From positions 26,169 through 90,168 of the forward strand of contig CAZHTS010000008.1 of the NCBI GenBank assembly GCA_964535315.1: a DNA stretch of 64,000 nucleotides. Reading direction: 5' to 3'. The notes under the pieces are model-generated. The model saw nothing but the letters and a program-made list of their open reading frames with translations, was not told the DNA's origin and did not search any database. Position 1 is the stretch's first letter, and every line of letters starts with the position of its first letter. Below are positions 25,847 to 32,067 of the stretch, in pieces. Both the position numbers and the translations under genes were made by a program. The stretch is from CAZHTS01 sp964535315 (GTDB taxonomy: Bacteria; Chloroflexota; Anaerolineae; Anaerolineales; Anaerolineaceae).

Positions 25847-25938
25847 GCTTACACCCTGCGGTGTAAGCGACGAAGAGATCCAAGGTGCGTGGATTAAATG
25901 TTGCTGGCCTGGATGAGGGGGGCATCCAGGCCAGCAAC
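25847..25938. terminator. Two hairpins between convergent genes
   Basis: The first is GCTTACACC (25847-25855) with GGTGTAAGC (25860-25868). The second is stronger: 16 perfect pairs, GTTGCTGGCCTGGATG (25900-25915) with its complement at 25923-25938 around a G-rich loop. They lie between the converging radical SAM and hcp genes and most likely end both transcripts. Confidence 0.65.
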
Positions 25939-26003
25939 GTGTTAGATAATACTACGCTCTTGCAAAAAGCGCAAGGGTTTTAAGCGATTTTCGTGGAAAT
26001 TGG

Positions 26004-27653
26004 TCAGTTGAGAATGGCCGCCAGATCTTCCTGTGGGCTAGAGATGGGGCGTAGATCGAATTTTTCGACCAGCAGATTGACCACGTTGGGGGACAGGAAA
26101 GCCGGGAGGGTTGGGCCCAGGTAGATGTTTTTGATACCGAGTGATAGCAGGGTGAGCAGGATGCATACCGCTTTTTGTTCGTACCACGACAGCACCAGGG
26201 TGAGCGGCAGGTCATTCACACTGCAAGAGAATGCCTGTGATAGCGCAACGGCGATCTGGATGGCGGAATAAGCGTCGTTGCATTGCCCGACATCCAGCAG
26301 GCGTGGCAGACCGGCAACGGTTCCCAGGTCTTTCTTGATGAAGCGGTATTTACCGCAGGCCAGGGTAAGGACGACTGTGTCTCTGGGAGTCTTTTCGGCG
26401 AACTGCGTGTAGTAATTGCGACCGGGTTTGGCGCCGTCGCAGCCGCCAACCAGGAAGAAGTGCCGGATTTGGCCGCTTTTGACAGCATCTACAATGGCGC
26501 CGGCGTGGCTGAGGGTGGCGTTGTGGGCAAAACCGGTCAGGATTGTTTTGGCGGGTTCGTCCTCCTGCCAGCCGCCCAGTTCCAGGGCCTTTTGGATGAC
26601 CGGGGTGAAATCCTTGTGTCCATCTGGCTGCGCCGAAATGTGGGCCACATCCGGCCAGCCAACCACACCGGTGCTGAAAATGCGGTCGCGATAGGAGGGG
26701 CGCGGCTCCATCAGGCAGTTGGTCGTCATGAGGATGGCGCCGGGAAGGTTGTCAAATTCGCGCTGCTGCACCTGCCAGGCGCCGCCGTAATTGCCTACCA
26801 GGTGCGGGTATTTCTTGAACTCGGGATAGGCGTTGGCGGGCAGCATCTCACCGTGGGTATAGATGTTAATGCCCTTGCCGGCGGTCTGGTCGAGCAGCAT
26901 TTTCAAATCGTGCAGGTCGTGGCCCGAGATTACGATGAAAGGGCCTTTCTGCTTTGTAATGCGTACCTGGCTGGGTTCGGGGTGCCCAAAGCTGCCGGTA
27001 TTGGCGTGATCCAGGAGTTCCATGCATTTCAGATTGATCTGGCCGAACTCCATGAGCAGATCCAGCAATTTGCCGGCGTCGAGCTGGTCATCCAGCATGG
27101 CGCTCAACCCTTGGTAGAACCAGGCGTTAACCTCTGCATCCTGGTAGCCCAACGCCCAGGCGTGGTGAGCGTAGGCAGCCATGCCCTTGAGGCCGTATAG
27201 CAGGGTGTCTTTGAGCGATTGGACGTCTTCGTTTTGCAGGGCCTGGGGGCGGATGTTGACGCGGCGGGCGTCGGCTAAGATGGCTTCGTCGCCGGTCGGC
27301 AGTGCGTAGAGCGCAGCCAGCGGCGCCAGACCGTTGCTCGCCGCGATCTGGGCGCGCAGACCGGCTTTGATGGTTTGCGCTTCTTTCAGAAAACGGTAGA
27401 AGCGCTGCGGGTCGAAGTTTACGTTGGTCAGGGTCGAGAATAACGCATCGATCGTGAAGAAATCTGTTTGGACGTCGATCACCTGGCCGGCCTTCTGAAG
27501 TGCGTGACCATACCAGGCGATGCCTTGCAACTGATAAACCAGCAAATCCTGTAAAACGGCTACGTCTTCGTCTTTTCCGCAGACGCCAAAATCGGTGCAG
27601 CCTTTGCCGAGAGCAGTTTGTTCGCACTGGTAGCAAAACATTGGGGTTTCCAT
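26004..27653 (-). CDS. hcp: Hybrid cluster protein (hydroxylamine reductase / protein S-nitrosylase family)
   Basis: This 549-residue cytoplasmic iron-sulfur protein protects against nitric oxide and hydroxylamine and can S-nitrosylate proteins. The N-terminal cubane motif is C7-X2-C10-X8-C19-X5-C25. Hybrid-cluster ligands lie in SGHDLHDL, YTHGEM, TTNCLMEP, GGCDGAKPGR, TLACGKYRF and VGQCNDAYS. Length and motifs are full. AAGGA precedes ATG 27653; Met5 is the alternative start and would match the common MFCYQCEQT N-terminus. It is the last gene after the DUF1858 gene, which overlaps it by 94 bases. No hcr-type reductase gene is adjacent. Confidence 0.95.
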   Translation of the reverse strand: METPMFCYQCEQTALGKGCTDFGVCGKDEDVAVLQDLLVYQLQGIAWYGHALQKAGQVIDVQTDFFTIDALFSTLTNVNFDPQRFYRFLKEAQTIKAGLRAQIAASNGLAPLAALYALPTGDEAILADARRVNIRPQALQNEDVQSLKDTLLYGLKGMAAYAHHAWALGYQDAEVNAWFYQGLSAMLDDQLDAGKLLDLLMEFGQINLKCMELLDHANTGSFGHPEPSQVRITKQKGPFIVISGHDLHDLKMLLDQTAGKGINIYTHGEMLPANAYPEFKKYPHLVGNYGGAWQVQQREFDNLPGAILMTTNCLMEPRPSYRDRIFSTGVVGWPDVAHISAQPDGHKDFTPVIQKALELGGWQEDEPAKTILTGFAHNATLSHAGAIVDAVKSGQIRHFFLVGGCDGAKPGRNYYTQFAEKTPRDTVVLTLACGKYRFIKKDLGTVAGLPRLLDVGQCNDAYSAIQIAVALSQAFSCSVNDLPLTLVLSWYEQKAVCILLTLLSLGIKNIYLGPTLPAFLSPNVVNLLVEKFDLRPISSPQEDLAAILN

Positions 27654-27976
27654 GAGAGAGGTTTCCTTTTGTGTCGAGTAGAATGATTTACACGGCGAAA
27701 AGAGCGCCGTAATGGACGGAGATTGGCGGCGTCGTACAGACCCTCAAAATTTAAAGGGGTATTCTTCTCTGTGTGGACGGCGATATTTTGAATGGCGGCA
27801 AGCAGCGTATCCAATGAGAGATGATAAACCTGGGCGGCGTCTTCCAGGCTTTCGAATTCGGACATACTACATCCCACGCAGGCCATGTGGTGCTCGATCA
27901 GGAGCGGGACAACCTGCGGGTATACTCTGATCAATTCGGCAATGTTGGTTTGGGGAGTGATTGGCGTTTTGTCCAT
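27560..27976 (-). CDS. DUF1858-family protein, co-transcribed with hcp
   Basis: The frame encodes 138 residues. The first 75 match DUF1858: NIAELIRVYPQVVPLLIEHH, then MACVGCSMSEFESLEDAAQV with its CVGC pair. DUF1858 proteins commonly accompany hcp and other anaerobic redox genes and may carry iron or bind FeS partners. The rest (from about residue 85, RPLRRSFRRVNHSTRHK onward) is basic, low in conservation, and its last 30 codons run inside hcp in another frame. A frameshift that removed the natural stop is possible. The start at 27976 has only a weak ribosome binding site. Confidence 0.75.
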   Translation of the reverse strand: MDKTPITPQTNIAELIRVYPQVVPLLIEHHMACVGCSMSEFESLEDAAQVYHLSLDTLLAAIQNIAVHTEKNTPLNFEGLYDAANLRPLRRSFRRVNHSTRHKRKPLSWKPQCFATSANKLLSAKAAPILASAEKTKT

Positions 27977-28005
27977 GCGGGGTACCTGATCTCGTTTTCA
28001 CCCTT

Positions 28006-28051
28006 ATCATAGCGAAAATGTCGATTTTGTTCTTTGCGCTTGCGCAAAGAA
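28006..28051 (-). promoter_or_regulatory. Predicted hcp operon promoter with CRP/FNR-type site
   Basis: On the minus strand a -10 box TATGAT (28006-28011) lacks a good -35 box. In its place stands the inverted repeat TTCTTTGCG-CTTG-CGCAAAGAA (28030-28051), whose core TTGCG-N4-CGCAA has the 5-4-5 layout of CRP/FNR-family sites. Its centre (28040.5) is 41.5 bases before the predicted start at 27999, the usual place for a class II activator. Confidence 0.6.
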
Positions 28052-28055
28052 TCAC

Positions 28056-28083
28056 AAACTGGCAACGATATCGTTGCCAGTTT
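28056..28083. repeat. Perfect 28-bp palindrome
   Basis: AAACTGGCAACGAT (28056-28069) is followed directly by its exact complement (28070-28083). It lies 43 bases after the stop of the thioredoxin-CcdA gene and just upstream of the hcp activator site. It may be the terminator of the former or a second operator of the latter; no U run follows in the minus direction. Confidence 0.65.
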
Positions 28084-28125
28084 GGTCGTGTGCGGTGAAG
28101 CAGATCAGGAACGCCGATTGCGCCT

Positions 28126-29499
28126 TTAGCGCGTTTTTTGATCTTCGCTGCCGATCCAGATGCCAAAGGCGGGCAGTATTTTGCGGTGTACGAGCAGGAT
28201 GATGATGGCCACCCCAAAGGCAATGCCAAAGATGAGCAATGAGGCGGTCAGGTCATTCATCAACGCCGGGTTGAGAAGCATGACGACCGAAAGGGTGATC
28301 ATGAGGGTACCGCCGATCAATTTGAGGATGCGCCCCTGTTTTTCTTCGATGCGACTGGCTTTGAGGGTGAATACGGTGGTGAAAAAGATCGCCAGTTCGT
28401 CCAACTGATAGATGATCATGTACAGCAGCAGGAGCAAAGCAAAGGTCATGGTACCGACCTTTTGCGAAGCCAATAGATTGGTCCATAATACCGGGAAACC
28501 GGCGGTGCAAGAGAATTCTACCAGCGAGACGCCGGCTGCCATGATCACAGTGGCGCCGGCCAGACCCCAAAACGATTGGCTGGCGTCCATGATTTTGCGA
28601 ATGCGTTGAAAGATACCGGGCTTTTGATCGTCGGCGATCGTGAACGAGAGGCCTTCTTTGTACCAGAAATAATCTTTCATGTTCACCAGGCCAAAGAAGA
28701 GGGCGACCAGTGACACAACGACCTGGATCCAGCCGACAAAATTGACGATGGCGAACATGGTAAACAGACCGGCGATGAAGAGGGCGTAAACTGCGGCGGT
28801 TACGGTGATGAAGATCAGGCCAATGATCAGGACTTTACGGCGCGAGCCAGTGTGCAGGGTTAACGCCAGCAGCATGGACAACACCCACAGCGAACAGGGG
28901 TTAAAGCCATCGACAAACGAAATTAACAGCGTGCTGATGGTTAACGATTGGGACTGTAGGTTGACGGCGCCAATCAAAGGCACGTTGATGATGGTGTTGT
29001 TTTCGCCTGGAGGAACATTCTGCGCTGAGGCGCCAGAAACGGAGGCAGGGGCGCTGGCGGGCGCCTGAAGACCCGGAATGACGCCGACGCCGCCATCCTT
29101 GCAGCCGAGCTGCTGGCAGGTTTTTACGTTGGCTTCGATTTCCTGAGCGACGACATCACTGAAGCCGATCCAATAGCGTTCTCCGATGAAAAAGGTGGGC
29201 ACCCCCTGCGGTTCGAAGCCGTAAGCAGCGGACATCTTGGTGAATAACGCCTGATTTGCCTCGCTGTTCCACACCTCGTAGGCTCGGATTTCAACACCGG
29301 GATATTTTTGGCTGAGCTCTTGCAGGAAAGGCTTGGCGCGAGCGCAGTGCGGGCAGCCGTCACCCCAAAAGAAATAGATGACCACGTGATTATTGGCGGA
29401 TTGTGCCTGAACGCTGACAACCTGGGTCAGGTTGAAGAGGGCGACCAGTACCAGAAGAAACCAGGCGATTTTTGTCCAGTATTTTGTTTTGACAGACAT
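28126..29499 (-). CDS. Thioredoxin-domain protein fused to a CcdA/DsbD-like membrane domain
   Basis: This is a 457-residue membrane protein. A signal or anchor helix (about 12-32) is followed by a thioredoxin-like domain with CPHC (in FFWGDGCPHCARAK) and a cis-Pro loop QGVPTFFIG. A Gly/Ala linker follows, then about eight helices of the CcdA type carrying two membrane cysteines (FVDGFNPCSLW and VEFSCTAGFP). It most likely moves reducing power across the membrane from cytoplasmic thioredoxin to extracytoplasmic disulfides, with the acceptor domain built in. It lies upstream of the hcp operon, separated by palindromes, so common transcription is possible but unproven. Confidence 0.85.
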   Translation of the reverse strand: MSVKTKYWTKIAWFLLVLVALFNLTQVVSVQAQSANNHVVIYFFWGDGCPHCARAKPFLQELSQKYPGVEIRAYEVWNSEANQALFTKMSAAYGFEPQGVPTFFIGERYWIGFSDVVAQEIEANVKTCQQLGCKDGGVGVIPGLQAPASAPASVSGASAQNVPPGENNTIINVPLIGAVNLQSQSLTISTLLISFVDGFNPCSLWVLSMLLALTLHTGSRRKVLIIGLIFITVTAAVYALFIAGLFTMFAIVNFVGWIQVVVSLVALFFGLVNMKDYFWYKEGLSFTIADDQKPGIFQRIRKIMDASQSFWGLAGATVIMAAGVSLVEFSCTAGFPVLWTNLLASQKVGTMTFALLLLLYMIIYQLDELAIFFTTVFTLKASRIEEKQGRILKLIGGTLMITLSVVMLLNPALMNDLTASLLIFGIAFGVAIIILLVHRKILPAFGIWIGSEDQKTR

Positions 29500-29604
29500 A
29501 CAATTTCCTTGAGCTATATTGGGTAATACATATCTGAAATGTTTTGTGCCCTGATTTTACCATTGTCCGCTGGTCGCTTCATGATATTTATGTTAGAAAA
29601 AGCA

Positions 29605-29634
29605 ACCGGACGCGATAAAATGGTCGCGTCCGGT
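29605..29634 (-). terminator. Terminator of the TetR operon
   Basis: ACCGGACGCGA (29605-29615) pairs with TCGCGTCCGGT (29624-29634). In the minus direction TGCTTTTTC follows, a good U run. It ends the TetR and small membrane protein transcript. Confidence 0.75.
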
Positions 29635-29650
29635 AAGCAGTTTGATGTGG

Positions 29651-29845
29651 TTATGAGCGGATGAGCGCCAGGATCAAAGTGATAGACACCAGAACCGTAG
29701 TGGCGACTGCCAGTCCGGCGTGAAAGCTCAGGCTGCTGGGGTCGGGGTTAAGTCCCTGTTGCGAGCGGATCCAAAACCCACAAATCAAAGTGGATGCAAG
29801 CATTAAGACGTCGATGACGCTGAGAACGATCAGAGCGATTTTCAT
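29651..29845 (-). CDS. Small two-helix membrane protein in the TetR operon
   Basis: This is a 64-residue protein with two hydrophobic helices (about 3-25 and 41-62) joined by RSQQGLNPDPSSLSFHAG. AGAGGAA lies before ATG 29845, one base after the TetR stop codon, so it is translated with the regulator. An upstream Met would overlap TetR more and lacks a binding site. It could be a small stress-induced membrane protein or a regulated membrane effector. I know no family. Confidence 0.65.
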   Translation of the reverse strand: MKIALIVLSVIDVLMLASTLICGFWIRSQQGLNPDPSSLSFHAGLAVATTVLVSITLILALIRS

Positions 29846-29846
29846 G

Positions 29847-30431
29847 TTATTCCTCTTTCTTTGGTAAAACAATTTTTTCTATCAAGGTATCCAGCATCTG
29901 CTGGCGTTGCTGGGGATCTTCTATATCGATCCCCAGATAGCTTTCAAAGGCTTCTTTCCTGAGCAGGGCGACCTGCAAGGTGCTGACGAGCGCCAGCGCC
30001 ATCAGTCGCAGGCTGAGTTCATCCGTTGTACCGGCGGTAATCTGGCGCAAGAGCGGGAGCAGCAGGGTGGGTGTTTCCATGCGGCCCTTAATCAAATCGT
30101 ACGAGAGACTGACCTGAGCCATAGCGAGGTTTTTAATGGCGATTTCGGCGGTGTGTTGGATCATCATCTTGAGGCGCAGTAGTGGATCGACCTGAGGGGC
30201 TTGCTGGTCGTCCAACCAGTGCAGCGTTTCTGCCAGGAAGACCCGGTTGTAAGCTTCCATGAGCAGCGCGTCTTTCGATTGGTAGTGATAATTGATCAGG
30301 CCGATGCCAACGCCGGCGCGTTCGGCAATCTGACGGGTGGTGATCTGGGTAGAGACCTGTTTCTCGATCAGCAGTTCTGTGGCTGCCTGGAGAATTCGTT
30401 CTTTGGGGTCGGAAGCTGTGTCTACTGTCAT
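29847..30431 (-). CDS. TetR/AcrR-family transcriptional regulator
   Basis: This is a 194-residue regulator. The N-terminal helix-turn-helix (residues 10-55) reads ERILQAATELL, then TTRQIAERAGVGIGLINYHY and SKDALL, the classic TetR layout. The C-terminal ligand domain is helical and unassigned. The start at 30431 has AGGA at the right distance; a longer frame to 30464 runs through the operator. A palindrome over its own promoter indicates self-repression. It is the first gene of a two-gene operon with the small membrane protein. The divergent flavodoxin-fold genes may also be controlled. Confidence 0.9.
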   Translation of the reverse strand: MTVDTASDPKERILQAATELLIEKQVSTQITTRQIAERAGVGIGLINYHYQSKDALLMEAYNRVFLAETLHWLDDQQAPQVDPLLRLKMMIQHTAEIAIKNLAMAQVSLSYDLIKGRMETPTLLLPLLRQITAGTTDELSLRLMALALVSTLQVALLRKEAFESYLGIDIEDPQQRQQMLDTLIEKIVLPKKEE

Positions 30432-30450
30432 GTGGATTCCTGAATTTGAT

Positions 30451-30491
30451 TTGAACATGTTCAATTATACAGATTGTGATCGATTTGTCAA
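30451..30491 (-). promoter_or_regulatory. Consensus promoter and palindromic operator of the TetR gene
   Basis: Minus strand: TTGACA (30486-30491), a 16-base spacer and TATAAT (30464-30469) match the sigma-70 consensus at all twelve positions. The perfect palindrome TTGAACATGTTCAA (30451-30464) touches the -10 box and covers the predicted start site, where TetR binding would block transcription. Confidence 0.8.
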
Positions 30492-30606
30492 GACCTGAAT
30501 TTTTTAATTGGATGGGTACGCAGGCCATATCAGCGAAAGTTGTGAGTATAATTAAAAACAGGTTTCTTCTATCCCGGTGTAGATGGCTGGCGGTAATGAG
30601 GACAAG

Positions 30607-31158
30607 ATGCGTATTGTCGTTTTGAATGGTAACCCCAACAAGAATGCTCGAGCTTTTGACGATTACCTGGGGCAATTGCAAGATGCGCTCTTGCTTGCCG
30701 GCCACTCATCCAGCCTTTTTACGTTGCGCGACATGAACATCCGCCAGTGCGTGGGGTGCTGGGGGTGTTGGGTGCAAACGCCGGGTGAGTGCCTGACGCC
30801 CGACGATACGGTTCAGGTACGCCGGGCGGTTGTTGAAGCGGATTGGCTCCTGCTGGCATCGCCGGTGATCATGGGGTTTGCCAGCGCGCTCCTCAAACGA
30901 ACCATGGATCGGATGATCCCTTTGATCCATCCTTATGCTGTTATTGATCGTGGAGGGCTGCATCACCGCCGGCGTTATGAGCGTTATCCACGTACGGGGC
31001 TCATTTTGCAAAAGCAGAAGGACACGGACGATGAGGATATTGCCATTATCGCCGATATTTTCGGGCGTATGGCCATTAATTTGAAGAGTGAATTGAAGTT
31101 TGCACGCTTGACAACGGATGCGGTCGAGGAGGTGATGCATGAAATTGGTCGTGTATAA
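30607..31158 (+). CDS. Flavodoxin-fold NAD(P)H-dependent FMN reductase / FeS flavoprotein-like
   Basis: This is a 183-residue flavodoxin-fold protein. The FMN phosphate loop is LNGNPNKNARAF at the N-terminus, and ASPVIMGFASALLKRTMDR is the typical second FMN motif. CVGCWGCW (near residue 50) gives three closely spaced cysteines as in iron-sulfur flavoproteins, but the canonical ISF spacing is incomplete. GAGGA precedes ATG 30607, and 24 bases of upstream open frame are left out. It overlaps the next gene by 20 bases. The pair may act in quinone, nitro or metal reduction. Confidence 0.75.
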   Translation: MRIVVLNGNPNKNARAFDDYLGQLQDALLLAGHSSSLFTLRDMNIRQCVGCWGCWVQTPGECLTPDDTVQVRRAVVEADWLLLASPVIMGFASALLKRTMDRMIPLIHPYAVIDRGGLHHRRRYERYPRTGLILQKQKDTDDEDIAIIADIFGRMAINLKSELKFARLTTDAVEEVMHEIGRV

Positions 31159-31807
31159 TGGCTCGCCGCGCGGGAGGAAAGGTAACACGCGTCTGTTGTT
31201 GGAAAGCTTTCTGGCAGGTTTTACCGAGGACGCCGCCAATACGGTCACGGTGTATTATTTGAATCATGTAGACGAACAGGAAGAATTCAGCCGGGCCTTT
31301 GGTGAGGCAGATGCGGTTTTATTGGCTTTCCCGTTGTATGCCGACTCGATGCCTGGGCTGGTCAAGCTTTTTATCGAAGAGACGTTGCAACCTTTTTGCG
31401 GGCGGACTGGTAACCCGATCCTGGGTTTTCTGGTGCAATCGGGTTTCCCTGAAGCGGAACATTCCCGGCCGGTTGAACGCTACCTGGAAAAGCTGGCGCG
31501 GCGACTGGGCTGCCCCTATGCCGGTACAATGATCAAAGGCGGCATCGAAGGGATTCAAACGCAGCCGCGACGTTGGTCGTACAAATTATTGGGTATGCTG
31601 CGCCAGTTGGGAAAAGATTTTGGGCAAAGCAGCAGATTTAACCCGGCGACCCTGGCTGAACTGGCAAAGCCAGAGCGTTTTTCGCCGCTGGCGCTGGCCG
31701 TGTTCCGGTTTCTTTTGAAATTGGGCATCCCCAATCAATATTGGGATGAAATGCTCAAGAAGAATGACGCTTTTGCGGAACGCTTTGCGCGCCCGTACCG
31801 GCAATAA
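31139..31807 (+). CDS. Flavodoxin-fold NAD(P)H oxidoreductase
   Basis: This is a 222-residue protein that starts MKLVVYNGSPRGRKGNTRLL, the FMN-binding loop of the NADPH-dependent FMN reductase superfamily. AFPLYADSMPGLVKLFIEE is the second motif, and GFLVQSGFPE, then GGIEGIQTQP follow. It has no cysteine cluster, unlike its neighbour. GGAGGTG precedes ATG, inside the preceding gene (20-base overlap), so the two proteins are made together and may form a complex. The 260 bases after it, before the first mop gene, are AT-rich and hold a TATAAT at 31904 without a clear -35 box. Confidence 0.78.
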   Translation: MKLVVYNGSPRGRKGNTRLLLESFLAGFTEDAANTVTVYYLNHVDEQEEFSRAFGEADAVLLAFPLYADSMPGLVKLFIEETLQPFCGRTGNPILGFLVQSGFPEAEHSRPVERYLEKLARRLGCPYAGTMIKGGIEGIQTQPRRWSYKLLGMLRQLGKDFGQSSRFNPATLAELAKPERFSPLALAVFRFLLKLGIPNQYWDEMLKKNDAFAERFARPYRQ

Positions 31808-32067
31808 CGGATGTGCGCATTTTTTCTGCCGGACAGCATGACAAAATGTGTTTTTTATGTGCTTTTGGGCGTTAAAGCCCTTTCATTTTGTGAAATGTGA
31901 CGCTATAATATATTTTGATTTCCGTTTATAACACATTAATTAAATATTGTGTTGTTTGAGCGATTGCGTCACCGACATTTACCTTGAAACGCTATCTGGA
32001 GCTGTTTGTCGATAGCATCTGATGGGTAAAGTTCATCAGCGGATGTTTTTCCACTCTTAGGGAGACA

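Noticed and set aside
26283..27200. A 305-codon open frame on the plus strand, antisense to hcp
   Set aside because: It mirrors the codon pattern of hcp, has no family match or ribosome binding site, and hcp is complete and certain. It is a shadow frame.
31808..32067. A molybdenum cofactor riboswitch before mop copy 1
   Set aside because: The region is AT-rich with only short inverted repeats (CATTT/AAATG at 31884-31897, AACACA/TGTGTT at 31930-31953); I could not recognise the conserved core of the Moco RNA. A covariance-model search would settle it.
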